Notes: a model not told the origin generated them from the sequence alone. Counted from the first letter of the stretch, positions 26,263-35,472 are shown. The stretch: DNA of 64,000 nucleotides from CAWCQC01 sp963819905 (GCA_963819905.1 CAWFXP010000005.1:241806-305805), one strand, 5' to 3'. Program-made: numbers and translations.

Positions 26263-28128
26263 CTACCCCCGCAGCGCTCTGAGCGCGTTCAGGATCACGG
26301 CGACGTCGATCCCCTCCTGCAGAAGCGCTCCCGCCACCGGTGGGAGATAGCCGAACGCGGCGACGATCATGGCCACGATCGAGAGGCCGATGCCGAACAC
26401 GACGCTCTGGCGAGCGATGTGCAGCGACCGGCGGCCGATCCGCACGGCGCTCGCGACGCGGTCGATGCGGTCGACGACGATCACCGCGTCGGCGGTCTCG
26501 GAGGCCACCGTCGCGCCGGCGGCGCCCATCGCGATTCCCACATCGGCGAGGGCGAGCGCCGGCGCGTCGTTGACCCCGTCGCCGACCATCACCACCTTCC
26601 CGGAGCCTGCCTCCCCGCGGATCTGCCGAACGACCTCGAGCTTGTCCTCCGGCGACTGGTCGGCGTAGACGCGATCGACGCCCACCTGACGGCCGACCGC
26701 CTCGGCGATGCCCGCCCGGTCGCCCGTGACCATGGCGACCTGATCGATCCCTGCCTCGCGCAGCGACACGACGGCTCCCGCCGCGTCCTCCCGGAGGTGG
26801 TCGGCCATGACGATCAGGCCGGCCAGCCGGCCGTCGACGCCGACGAGGATCTTCGCCTTGCCCGAGTCGGCGTCCCCGGCACGGGCGCTCGCTGCGCGCT
26901 CGGCCCCCGGGTAGCCTCGCGATTCGAGCCACGCGGCCGAGCCGACGGCGACGCGACGGCCGTCGATGCGCCCCTCGATGCCCTGTCCGAGACCTTCGCT
27001 CACGTCCTCCGGGAATGTCAGGTCGGCGCCCTGCTCGTGCGCGGCCTGGACGAGCGCGTCCCCGAGCGAGTGGGCCGAGAGCTGGTCCAGGGAGGCGGCG
27101 AGTCGGAGCAGCTCCTCTCCCGACAGCGAGTCGAGCGGGACGAGCCGGTCGACCGCCGGCGTGCCGAGCGTGAGCGTCCCGGTCTTGTCGAGGAGCACGG
27201 TTCGGGCCTCGCCGAGCGCCTCGATCGCGCTCGATCCCTTGACGATCACCCCGGCCTTCGCCGCCCGGGAGACCCCTGACAGGAGCGCGATCGGCGCGGC
27301 GAGGATCAGCGGGCAGGGGGTCGCGACGACGAGGACGGCGAGCGCCCGCACCGGGTCGCCCGACAGCCCCCAGGCGATCCCGGAGATGGCCAGCGTGACC
27401 GGCAGGAAGAAGATCGCGTAGCGGTCTGCCATGCGGACGAACGGCGCCCGCTGCGTCTCCGCCTGGCGGACCAGCCGCACGAGCGCGGCGTAGGCGCTCT
27501 GCTCCGCCGGGCGGCTCGCCCGCAGCTCGAACGCCTCACCCGCGTTCGCAGAGCCACTCCGAACGGCGCCGCCGCGGCGAACGCTCGCCGGGAGCGGCTC
27601 CCCGGTCAGCGCCGATTCGTCGACCACCGCCTCGCTCGAGGTCACCACTCCGTCGATCGGAACGACCTCGCCGGCGCGCACGACCACGACGTCACCGACC
27701 GCGAGGTCGCCCACGGGCACCTCTTCCACCGCGTCGCCTCGCCTGCGGCGGCCCGTCCGGGGCGCCCGCTCGACGAGGGCGGTCAGCTCCCGCCGGGCCC
27801 GCGCACCCGCGTACGACTCGAGCGCGTTGCCGCCGGCGAGCATCAGCGCGACGACCGCCCCGGCGAGGTACTCCCCGAGCGCGAGCGCCCCGGCCATCGC
27901 GAGCAGCGCGATCGCGTCCACGCCGACGTCGCCTCGCGCCAGCGATCGCAGCACCGACCACGTCAGCGGGATGAGCATCAGCGCAGTCGTGGCCGCCCAG
28001 ACGGCGCCGGCCGCCTCCGGCTGGGAGACGAGCGCGAGGAAACCACCGGCTACGATGCCGGCGAACGCCGCGAGGGCGAGGGCCCGGGTCGGGTCGATCA
28101 GACCCGGCGAACGATGAGCACGGAGCAT
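26263..28128 (-). CDS. Heavy-metal-type (P1B) P-type ATPase with TPC membrane motif
   Basis: The start ATG 28128 gives 621 residues. It overlaps the universal-stress gene's end by 31 bp. Visible landmarks are the actuator ESALTGEPLP, metal-site motif VVATPCPLILAAP (Thr270-Pro-Cys272 in place of the usual CPC), the phosphorylated Asp314 in LLDKTGTLTLGTP and the hinge VAMVTGD...VMVGDGVNDAPALA. There is no N-terminal metal-binding domain. Such TPC pumps fall near the P1B-5/P1B-6 types; the ion cannot be fixed from this motif. It is probably an export pump for a divalent metal in the cytoplasmic membrane. The longer N-terminal frame upstream is antisense shadow. Confidence 0.88.
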   Translation of the reverse strand: MLRAHRSPGLIDPTRALALAAFAGIVAGGFLALVSQPEAAGAVWAATTALMLIPLTWSVLRSLARGDVGVDAIALLAMAGALALGEYLAGAVVALMLAGGNALESYAGARARRELTALVERAPRTGRRRRGDAVEEVPVGDLAVGDVVVVRAGEVVPIDGVVTSSEAVVDESALTGEPLPASVRRGGAVRSGSANAGEAFELRASRPAEQSAYAALVRLVRQAETQRAPFVRMADRYAIFFLPVTLAISGIAWGLSGDPVRALAVLVVATPCPLILAAPIALLSGVSRAAKAGVIVKGSSAIEALGEARTVLLDKTGTLTLGTPAVDRLVPLDSLSGEELLRLAASLDQLSAHSLGDALVQAAHEQGADLTFPEDVSEGLGQGIEGRIDGRRVAVGSAAWLESRGYPGAERAASARAGDADSGKAKILVGVDGRLAGLIVMADHLREDAAGAVVSLREAGIDQVAMVTGDRAGIAEAVGRQVGVDRVYADQSPEDKLEVVRQIRGEAGSGKVVMVGDGVNDAPALALADVGIAMGAAGATVASETADAVIVVDRIDRVASAVRIGRRSLHIARQSVVFGIGLSIVAMIVAAFGYLPPVAGALLQEGIDVAVILNALRALRG

Positions 28129-28880
28129 CGCGCCTGGTGCGCGACCCGCTCGCTGACCGAGCCGAGCGCCCGGACGCCGTGCTTGCCGCTTGAGCCGATG
28201 ACGAGCAGATCGGCTTCCTTCGACGCTTCGACGAGCGCGTCGACCGGCTTCGTCTCGACCGTCTCGACCCCCGGTCGCGCCTCGCGGACCGCGGTCACGT
28301 CGACGTTCTTGCCCTTCGTCCCGATGATCTCGCGCACGGCGGCGCCGAAACGGTCGCCGAGCTCGGCCGCGACGGCGAGCGCGCGGTCGGCTTCCTCCGA
28401 GCCGTCGACACCGACCACGATCGAGCGCGGAAATGCCGACTCGTCGTCGACGGACCTGGCCACCAGCACGGAGCAGGTGGCGTCGTGGAGGAGGGTCGTC
28501 GTCAGAGAGCCAATGAGGATGCCGGCGAAGCGGCTGTGGCCGTGCGTGCCGAGGCAGATGAGCGTCGCGCCGTCCTCGACAGCCTGGGTCAGGATGCCCG
28601 GCTCCGCCGGGCCTTCGACGAGCTGTGTCTCGCACGGGTGCAGGTCGGCGACCGCCTCACAGGCCCGGTCGAGCGCAACGCGCGCGTCACCTTCGAGCTC
28701 GCTCGCGACGCTCGCCGCCGCCCAGCCCGCCTGCGCGGCCACGTCGAGCTCGATCGCGCTCACGAGCCGCAGGCGGCCGGCGGGGGAGGCGAGCCGGGCC
28801 GCCTGACGTGCGGCGTCGAGGCTCTCGTCGGAACGATCGACCGCGCAGAGGACGGTGTCGAAGACGGATGTCATGCGCAT
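28098..28880 (-). CDS. Tandem universal stress protein (two UspA domains)
   Basis: ATG 28880 (or 28874) gives 260 residues made of two UspA domains. The first has VLCAVDRSDESLDA and ends LGTHGHSRFAGILIGSLTTTLL; the second has IVVGVDGSEEADRA and ends IGSSGKHGVRALGSVSERV. Both retain the G2xG9xG(S/T) ATP-binding pattern, so it should bind ATP. Tandem Usp proteins of actinobacteria respond to hypoxia and starvation. Its 3' end overlaps the P-type ATPase start by 31 bp, and the next Usp gene lies 79 bp upstream, so the four genes probably form one minus-strand unit. Confidence 0.9.
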   Translation of the reverse strand: MRMTSVFDTVLCAVDRSDESLDAARQAARLASPAGRLRLVSAIELDVAAQAGWAAASVASELEGDARVALDRACEAVADLHPCETQLVEGPAEPGILTQAVEDGATLICLGTHGHSRFAGILIGSLTTTLLHDATCSVLVARSVDDESAFPRSIVVGVDGSEEADRALAVAAELGDRFGAAVREIIGTKGKNVDVTAVREARPGVETVETKPVDALVEASKEADLLVIGSSGKHGVRALGSVSERVAHQARCSVLIVRRV

Positions 28881-28959
28881 AGCTTGTCGGTTTCCAGGCG
28901 CCCGTGCATCGGGGAGGCTACGGAACGCGCGGCGGAAAACCCGGAGTCCTCCGCGCCTG

Positions 28960-29358
28960 TCACGCGGGGGTGAGCTCCTGCGCCTGCCGCTGCCAGCGGG
29001 TGATGAGCACCGGCCGGTCGGCTCCGCGCAGGACGGCGCCCGAGACGCTGCCGAGCACCTCCTCGGCCACGCCGCCGCGGCCGCGCGAGCCGACGACCAC
29101 GAGATCGGCGTCGAGCTCACGGGCCCGACGGAGAATGGTCGGCGCGGGCTCGCCGCCGAGCACCTCGACACGGCACGTAACGCCGTTCGCCTCGGCCTTT
29201 TCCCGTTCGCCGGCGTGCTCGTCCGAGAGCCCTGGCTCGTCCTCGCCGATGCGCAGCAGCACCAGCTCGGCCCCGGTCGCGGCGGCCAGCTCGACAGCCG
29301 TTCGGAACGCCCGGCGCGCCGGCTCCGAACCGTCCGTCGCAACCAGGATCGTCCTCAT
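28960..29358 (-). CDS. Universal stress protein, single UspA domain
   Basis: ATG 29358 gives 132 residues, the size of a one-domain UspA. It begins MRTILVATDGSEPARRAF, where the Asp of ATDGS contacts ATP in known structures. It ends VGSRGRGGVAEEVLGSVSGAVL, with the ATP phosphate loop intact. An upstream frame extension of 21 residues is not family-like. It lies 11 bp after the preceding Usp stop, so they are in one unit. The role, ATP-linked stress signalling, is inferred from the family. Confidence 0.9.
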   Translation of the reverse strand: MRTILVATDGSEPARRAFRTAVELAAATGAELVLLRIGEDEPGLSDEHAGEREKAEANGVTCRVEVLGGEPAPTILRRARELDADLVVVGSRGRGGVAEEVLGSVSGAVLRGADRPVLITRWQRQAQELTPA

Positions 29359-29369
29359 CGCCCGCCGTG

Positions 29370-29849
29370 CTACGAGCCCGCGCCCTGGCCTCGCCCCGAC
29401 GGGACGATCTCGACCTCGCACGGGGAATGCTGGGCGCAGTAGTGGCTGACGGAGCCGAGGACGAGGTCGTGGAGGCGTCCGTGACCGTGCGAGCCGATGA
29501 CGAGCAGGTCGGCGCCCTTTGCCGCCTCGACGAGCGCGTGCTCGGGCTGCTCCTCGATCAGCACCTTCTCGACCTCGAGGCCGGAGAGCGCATCACCCGC
29601 CCGGGAGAGCGCACCGTCGAGCACGGCTTCGGCGCCCTGCCGGAACGCCTCGATCGTGGCTTGGGGGTCGGGGTCGATGGGCCCCGACCACTCGACCAGG
29701 AAGGGGTCGGGAACCGACTCGAACACGGGCATGACCCAGGCGTGGACGACCTTGAGGCCCGCGCCCCGCCGGCCCGCCTCCTCGGCCGCGACACGGAGAG
29801 CGGCGACCGACTCCTCGGAGCCGTCGACGCCGACGACAACGGTTCCCAT
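29370..29849 (-). CDS. Universal stress protein, single UspA domain
   Basis: ATG 29849 gives 159 residues: MGTVVVGVDGSEESVAALR at the N-terminus, a longer middle loop with SVPDPFLVEWSGPIDPDP, and IGSHGHGRLHDLVLGSVSHYC as the ATP loop. It carries the mycobacterial-type HCxxxP-like tail (YCAQHSPCEVEIV). It is the first gene of a minus-strand group (three Usp genes and the P-type ATPase), and its promoter region contains three evenly spaced GGGG/CCCC half-site palindromes. I therefore expect coordinated stress control. Confidence 0.9.
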   Translation of the reverse strand: MGTVVVGVDGSEESVAALRVAAEEAGRRGAGLKVVHAWVMPVFESVPDPFLVEWSGPIDPDPQATIEAFRQGAEAVLDGALSRAGDALSGLEVEKVLIEEQPEHALVEAAKGADLLVIGSHGHGRLHDLVLGSVSHYCAQHSPCEVEIVPSGRGQGAGS

Positions 29850-29906
29850 GACCGGCTCGGAGCGTACAGGAGGGGCCGCTCGGACGCCGCAAGCGCACGA
29901 CCAGAG

Positions 29907-29951
29907 CGGGGAATACCCCGGATGGGGGATTCCCTCGAAGGGGGTATACCC
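29907..29951. promoter_or_regulatory. Three operator-like palindromes at 16.5-bp spacing between divergent stress and c-di-GMP genes
   Basis: Palindrome 1 is CGGGGAATACCCCG (29907-29920), palindrome 2 GGGATTCCC (29926-29934) and palindrome 3 GGGTATACCC (29942-29951). Their centres lie at about 29913.5, 29930 and 29946.5, a constant 16.5-bp step. The half-sites (TACCCCG, AATCCCC, TACCCCC) resemble the heptamers bound by NarL-type regulators. The array is 58 bp upstream of the Usp start and ends 15 bp before the divergent GGDEF gene. Function is inferred. Confidence 0.5.
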
Positions 29952-29965
29952 GATCCTCATCTCAA

Positions 29966-32668
29966 GTGCGGCAGATGGTCACGGAAGACGCCGGCGCGCC
30001 CCGGCAGACGAGTTCGGAGGACATCCTGGACTCCTACCGCCGCCTCGCGGCGGTGTTCCACGACGTCCTCTCGGAACAGAGCCTGGATGCGCTCCTCGAC
30101 CGGATCGCCGACACCCTCGCCGACCTCGTCCCGTACGACTCTCTGACCGTCTACCGCGCCGATGAGGCCGAGCGCCTGCTCGTCCCCGTCATCGCGCGCG
30201 ACCGCTGGGCCGAGCAGATCCTGAGCACGACCTGCCCGTTCGGGGCGGGCATCACCGGTTGGGCGGTCGAGCACGAGGAACCGGTGCTCTCGAACGAGGT
30301 GCAGCACGACCCCCGCGCCAACGTGATCCCCGGGACGCCGGACGGCGAGCCCGAAGCCCTGATCTCGGTGCCGCTGCTCGCGCGAAGCCGCGTCAAGGGC
30401 GCCCTGAACGTCTATCGCCTCGGCGAGAACGCGTCCTTCTCGCCCGAGGAGTTCGAGCTCGCGACGCGGTTCGGCGACGCAGCGGCGCTCGCGATCGACA
30501 ACGCCGAGACCCGCGCGCGGCTCGAGCATCAGGCGCAGACCGACTCCCTCACCGGCCTCTTCAACCACCGGTACTTCCACGAGCGCCTTCGGTCGGAGAT
30601 CGGCAGGACGAGCCGGGGACGCGGACCGGTGGCCGTCCTCATGATCGACGTCGACGACTTCAAGCGGGTGAACGACGTCTACGGCCATGCGACCGGCGAC
30701 CAGGCGCTCGCACGCATGGCGGACGTTCTCGGCCACGAGGCGCGGGTCTCCGACGTCGTCTGCCGCCTCGGGGGCGAGGAGTTCGGGATCATCATGACCG
30801 ACGCCCAACCCGCGCAGGCACTGTCCTTCGCGCGCCGCATCGACGACCGGCTGGCCGGGACGAGCTTCGACCCGGTCGGGAAGCTGACCGTGTCGATCGG
30901 CATCGCGCAGGCCCCTGAGCACGCGATGAACCCCCGCGAGCTGGCCGCCTGCGCCGAAAGCGCGATGATGACCGCCAAGTCGAAGGGCAAGAGCCAGATC
31001 GTCGTCTTCGGCGACGAGGCCGAGGTGCGACCGGACGGCGCCGAGACCGGCGAGCGGGACGCACGCTCGATCGCGCATCTGAAGATGCTGCAGAGCCTCG
31101 TCGGCAAGCTCAACCGCCTGACCGACGTCAATGCGATCGGCGAGACGATCGTGACCGAGCTGCGAACGCTGGTCGACTACCACAACGGGCGCGTCTACCT
31201 CACGGAGGGCGACCGCCTCGTCCCGCTCGCGTTCAGAGGCGAGCTCGGGGACTACGTCGGCGAGACGGCCGAGGTCCTCGAGTGCCGGATCGGGGAGGGC
31301 ATCACGGGCCGGGTCGCGCTGACCGGCCGAAGCGTGCTCATCCCGAACGCGCTCGAGTGCGAGTACGCGGTCCAGATCCCCGGCACTCCGCCGATCGCCG
31401 AGTCGCTGGTCGCGGTTCCGCTCGGCTACGGCACGAGGGTGATCGGCGTCCTCGTCATCTCGAAGCTCGGGATCGACCAGTTCGACGAGGACGACGTCCG
31501 TCTGCTCGAGGTGCTGGCCGGCCACGCGTCGGTGGCGCTCGAGAACGCCCGTCTCTACGAGGCGGAGCGCTGCGAGGCCAAGCGGGCACGGGAGAGCGCA
31601 GAGATCGCGAGCTCACTGCTCGAGCTCGGCCGCGAGCTCGCGGCCGCCGAGACGGTCGACGACGTCCTCAAGCGCATCGTCGCGTCCGCCGCGCGAGTGC
31701 TCGGCTCGCCGAAGACCTCGATCTGGCTCCAGCAGACAGCCGGAAGCGGCCTGACGCTCGGCGCCGAGTGGGGTCACACGGACGAGGAACGGCGTGCCCA
31801 CGCGCTGACGGTGCTTGACGCGGGCGCCGTCCGTGCGACCGTCCGTCCCGACCGCCCCGTCGTCGTCGACGCTGCAACGCTCGCCCGTCTCGGAGGCAGG
31901 GTCTGCCCCTCCACTCCGCGCTACGCCGTGGCCGCTCTTCGTCTCGACGCCGGCAGGGTCGGCTGTCTCGTGACGGCGATTCCGCCCGAGGAGATCGACG
32001 ACTCGGAACGGAAGATGCGCCTGCTCACGGGCCTCGCGGATCAGGCCGTCCTCGCCATCGGGAACGCCGGCAACTACGAAAGCCTCGAGAAGACGTTCCT
32101 GTCGACCGTCGAAGCGCTGGCGAACGCGCTCGAGGCGAACGACGAGTACACGTCGTCCCATGCCCGCTCCCTCCGCGACATGGCGCTCGCGGTCGGCGCG
32201 GAGCTCGAGCTCGACGGCCGCGCTCTGAAGCGCCTCGAGCTCGGCGCGCTGTTCCACGACATCGGCAAGATCGGGATCCCGTCCGACATCCTCGCGAAGC
32301 CCGGCCCCCTGACCAGCGAGGAGCGCGAGGCGATGGAGCTCCACCCCACGCTCGGCGAACGGATCCTGGCTCCGATCGACCGCCTGGCCGACGTCCGGCC
32401 GATCGTGCGGCACTGCCACGAGCGCTACGACGGGACCGGCTACCCCGACGGCCTGTCCGGCGAGGCGATACCGCTCGAATCGCGCATCATCTTCGTCTGC
32501 GACACGTTCCATGCGATGACGACCGACCGTCCGTACCGCCGGCGGCTCCAGCGTGGCGAGGCCTGTCGCCGCTTGCAGGCGGCGGCGGGCACCCAGTTCG
32601 ATGCGGGTGTCGTGGCCGCGTTCCTGCGCGTGGTCGACGAGGACGTCTCGATCGCCCAAGCATCCTGA
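29966..32668 (+). CDS. GAF-GGDEF-GAF-GAF-HD-GYP bifunctional c-di-GMP protein
   Basis: This 900-residue cytoplasmic protein has, in order: a GAF domain (about 40-180), a GGDEF domain (185-345) with active site GGEEF near residue 269 and an RxxD inhibition site (RVSD) five residues before it, a second GAF (365-520), a third GAF-like region (545-690), and an HD-GYP phosphodiesterase (705-890) with HDIGKIGIP (His764) and GTGYPDG (Gly825). Both catalytic sites look intact, so it could make and degrade c-di-GMP, switched by ligands of the GAF domains. GTG 29966 is the start, though ATG 29975 is possible. It is divergent from the Usp group across the palindrome array. Confidence 0.9.
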   Translation: MRQMVTEDAGAPRQTSSEDILDSYRRLAAVFHDVLSEQSLDALLDRIADTLADLVPYDSLTVYRADEAERLLVPVIARDRWAEQILSTTCPFGAGITGWAVEHEEPVLSNEVQHDPRANVIPGTPDGEPEALISVPLLARSRVKGALNVYRLGENASFSPEEFELATRFGDAAALAIDNAETRARLEHQAQTDSLTGLFNHRYFHERLRSEIGRTSRGRGPVAVLMIDVDDFKRVNDVYGHATGDQALARMADVLGHEARVSDVVCRLGGEEFGIIMTDAQPAQALSFARRIDDRLAGTSFDPVGKLTVSIGIAQAPEHAMNPRELAACAESAMMTAKSKGKSQIVVFGDEAEVRPDGAETGERDARSIAHLKMLQSLVGKLNRLTDVNAIGETIVTELRTLVDYHNGRVYLTEGDRLVPLAFRGELGDYVGETAEVLECRIGEGITGRVALTGRSVLIPNALECEYAVQIPGTPPIAESLVAVPLGYGTRVIGVLVISKLGIDQFDEDDVRLLEVLAGHASVALENARLYEAERCEAKRARESAEIASSLLELGRELAAAETVDDVLKRIVASAARVLGSPKTSIWLQQTAGSGLTLGAEWGHTDEERRAHALTVLDAGAVRATVRPDRPVVVDAATLARLGGRVCPSTPRYAVAALRLDAGRVGCLVTAIPPEEIDDSERKMRLLTGLADQAVLAIGNAGNYESLEKTFLSTVEALANALEANDEYTSSHARSLRDMALAVGAELELDGRALKRLELGALFHDIGKIGIPSDILAKPGPLTSEEREAMELHPTLGERILAPIDRLADVRPIVRHCHERYDGTGYPDGLSGEAIPLESRIIFVCDTFHAMTTDRPYRRRLQRGEACRRLQAAAGTQFDAGVVAAFLRVVDEDVSIAQAS

Positions 32669-32672
32669 GCGG

Positions 32673-33137
32673 TCAGCGAGAAGCGGCCGCCTCGAGCTCG
32701 GCGAGCACGCGCCAGTAGAGACCGTCCGCCGCCGGGATCGACGCGACCACGCGCCGTCCCAGCGCACGGCGCAACATCGCCCGGCGCTGGTAGGTGAGGA
32801 GCTTCGCGCGCAGGCGCCGCGCGGTGGCAGGGGTCGGCCTGACGAGCGCGTGCTCGAAGGCGAAGCGCCACGCGTCACCCTCGGCCTCGAGCTGGCGTAG
32901 CGCCCGATTCCCCGGCGAGAGCAGGTGCCCGAGCTCGTGAAGAGCCGTGAAGTACGTCACCTGGCCCCTGATCTCGGGAACGCGGATGCGCGCGGGCAGC
33001 CCGCGCGACGGCGAGCTGCGATAGGCGATCGCGCGGCGGCCGTTCGCGAACTCGACGCTCACGCCGCCCGTCGCCGCGAGCTCGAGCACATGCCGTCGCA
33101 GCAGTGCCAGCTGCGCCCGGGTCGACGGGCCGGTCAC
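32673..33137 (-). CDS. Putative HEXXH metallopeptidase-like protein
   Basis: This 154-residue protein has a zinc-type HELGH motif (FTALHELGHLL, His65/His69 region) preceded by a beta-strand (QVTYF) and followed by LEAEGDAWRFAFEHAL, where the second Glu could be the third ligand. The arrangement is that of ImmA/IrrE-like or SprT-like small metallopeptidases. It starts at a GTG overlapping the NucS stop by 4 bp (GTGA), so the two are translationally coupled, which suggests a link to DNA repair or stress. The substrate is unknown. Confidence 0.7.
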   Translation of the reverse strand: MTGPSTRAQLALLRRHVLELAATGGVSVEFANGRRAIAYRSSPSRGLPARIRVPEIRGQVTYFTALHELGHLLSPGNRALRQLEAEGDAWRFAFEHALVRPTPATARRLRAKLLTYQRRAMLRRALGRRVVASIPAADGLYWRVLAELEAAASR

Positions 33138-33817
33138 GCTGCGAAGAGCGTCAGGTCAGGCTCGCGCTCGCCGCGCAGCACCGCCAGATCGACCACGGCG
33201 TGGTCGATCCCGCGCGACGCGGCAAGCGTCGCCGCTTGCGGACGGACGCGTTGTGCGGCGAGAATCCCGCGGCAGCCGGCGAGCGCCGGATCGGCGCGCA
33301 GACGCTCGAGGTACCGGCTCAGCTGCTCGACCGCGTCGATCGTCGCGTCCCGCTTGATCTCGACCGCGACCCAGCCGCCCTCCGCGTCGCGGCACATGAG
33401 GTCGACCGGACCGATGTCGGTCGGCCACTCGCGCCGGACGAGGCGCAGGCCTTCCTCGAGGGTCCCGGGCCTGGCCGCGAGCTCCTCCTGCAGGTCACGC
33501 TCGACGCCGTCCTTCTCGAGCGCGGCCGCCTCGCCCATCTCGTGCGCCACGTCGCTCAACACCTCGTGGAGTCGGATCTCGAGCCGGTCCTCGGTCTTGC
33601 CCGCCCGCTTGCGGACGACGATCCGCTCGAGCGGCTCCCCCACCTCCTCGATCGCGGTCGGCGGGGTCATCCAGTTGAGAGGCTTATAGCCCCCGGCGTC
33701 CGCGTGAACGAGGACCGAGCCATCAGCCTTGATCATCACGAGCCGCGTCGACTCGGGGAGAACGGCCTCGAGCCGGCCCGTGTAGACGACCTCGCAGCGG
33801 GCGACGATGAGACGCAC
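33134..33817 (-). CDS. nucS: Mismatch-specific endonuclease NucS (EndoMS)
   Basis: The start is GTG 33817, giving VRLIVARCEVVYTGRLEAVLP, the standard N-terminus of NucS. The 227-residue product has the N-terminal DNA-binding part with SVLVHADAGGYKPLNWM, then the RecB-like nuclease core with GPVDLMC (Asp) and VAVEIKR (Glu, Lys). It ends DLTLFAA, which resembles a beta-clamp-binding tail. NucS cuts both strands at mismatches and gives actinobacteria, which lack MutS/MutL, their mismatch repair. It is coupled to the HEXXH gene by a 4-bp overlap. The longer frame upstream to 34897 is antisense shadow. Confidence 0.93.
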   Translation of the reverse strand: MRLIVARCEVVYTGRLEAVLPESTRLVMIKADGSVLVHADAGGYKPLNWMTPPTAIEEVGEPLERIVVRKRAGKTEDRLEIRLHEVLSDVAHEMGEAAALEKDGVERDLQEELAARPGTLEEGLRLVRREWPTDIGPVDLMCRDAEGGWVAVEIKRDATIDAVEQLSRYLERLRADPALAGCRGILAAQRVRPQAATLAASRGIDHAVVDLAVLRGEREPDLTLFAA

Positions 33818-33897
33818 GGGACGACAACCGTACCGGCCGTTTCGGACGTGTCTGAATGGGCGGCGATTCAGGCTGACGTGGAGGCGCGCGCGCCGGC

Positions 33898-35407
33898 CTA
33901 GCGGATCCAGACCGGCGTGCCGTACGACGCGAAGCGGTAGATCCCCGGCGCCTCGACGGGCGGGAGCCGGACGCAGCCGTGGGAGGCGGCGTAGCTGGGC
34001 ACGCTCGGATAGGAGTGCATCGCGAACCCGCCGACGAAGTAGCTCGCGTAGGGCATCCACGTGCTGAACGGCACCGACCAGCTGAGGACCTCCTTGCGAT
34101 AGACGGCGAAGCGGCCGTGCGGCGTGCGCCCGTCGGCGCCGGTCGAGACGTGGATTGCCCGTACGGTCCGCCCCCCGTCGACGAGCAGCATCACCTGGCG
34201 CGCCGTGTCGATCAGGATGCCTCGCCGCAGGCGCGCCCAGGGAGCCGGGACTCCCGCCCGCGCGAGCGCTCTCCAGGTGCGGCGGTCGACGACTCCCGTG
34301 CGGCCCAGTCCGAGCCAGCCCTGGAGCGCGACGACCGCGTGCCACGTCCGCTCGTCGAACCTCGCGCCGCCCGACCCCGGCGGCAGGTAGCGCAGGCGCG
34401 CGAGCTCGGCGCGCAGACGTCTGACGTCGGCACCTCGCGCGCCGAGGCGAAGCGTCCGCAGCACCGGCACGCGAACGGTCACGCGGCGGCTGGTGACCTC
34501 GACGGGCGCGAGGGTCGCGGAGGCGCAGCCACCCGGGACGATCGGCTGCGGGCAACCGGCGGGATCCGCACTCGCCGGTACCTGCGCCCTCGCCTCGAAC
34601 CTCATCGTCTGCCGGAGCGTTCGTCGGGTCGAATAGCGGCCCTGCGACCCGGTCGTGGCCGATCCTGCCCGGACGAGCGACGAGCCCCGACGGCCTGCGA
34701 ACAGGACGATCTCCGCGCCGGCGACGGTGCTGCCGGCCGCCGTCAGGAGCCCGGAGAGCACCGCCCTGCCACGGGCGCGGTCGAAAGCGCCGTGCAGCGT
34801 CAGCCGCACCGGGAGGGTCTGCGTCGACCGGCTCTCGACGGCGAGCTCGGGCGCCGGCGCGCCTCCTTCCCCCGCCGGCACGCCAAGAGCCCGCCACGCG
34901 TACTCACCCGCCTGCCCGGGGTTTGTAAAGACGTGCTCGAGACGAAGGACGAGCGACGAGATGCGCACGCCGTCGGGCGTGCACGCCTCCAGGCGATACG
35001 ACGCGTAGCCGGCGGCAGGATCGGGCGGTGCGACCGCGTCGACGGCCACGAGCAGCTCTCCGCCGCCGTCGAGCTCCAGCCGCCAGAGCGCCTCGTGGCC
35101 TTCGCTCCCGCACGCCGCGCCGTCCGTGGCGACGACGAGCGCCCCCTCCGTCGTGCCGCTCGTCTCGAGGACTGCCTCTGCGCTCCCGATCGTCGTGCCC
35201 GGCGGACGGCCCTAGCGCTGCGTCGAAGCCGGGAGGTGCGAGGAGAACCAGCCTGGCCATCGGGCCGCCCGGATCGATCTCGGCGACCGTCGTCCCCGTG
35301 CCGTCGAGCGCCGGGCTCGGCCCGGACACGACGAGCTCGGCCTGCGCCGCGGTCGGGAGGACGAGCGCCGCGACGCCGACGGCGAGAGCCAGGAGCCAGC
35401 GGCGCAT
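33898..35407 (-). CDS. Exported L,D-transpeptidase with peptidoglycan-binding domain (one internal frameshift)
   Basis: The gene starts at ATG 35407 with a signal peptide (MRRWLLALAVGVAALVLPTAAQA). The frame breaks at the CCC run 35210-35212; removing one base joins PPGFDAALG to RPPGTTIGSAEAVLETSG and continues to the end. A peptidoglycan-binding region lies in the middle (LRLGARGADVRRLRAELARL). The C-terminal YkuD/LDT catalytic domain has GGFAMHSYPSV and SHGCVRLPP, with the active-site Cys. It crosslinks peptidoglycan (3-3 links) in the cell wall. The frame from 35049 begins internally and is not the true start. The break is probably a sequencing error, as the downstream half is intact. Confidence 0.85.
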
Positions 35408-35472
35408 CGCCAAATCGTCGCAGGCCCGCCCGACGTCACTCGTCCCCCTTCCGGGGGAGAGCACTACCCGGC

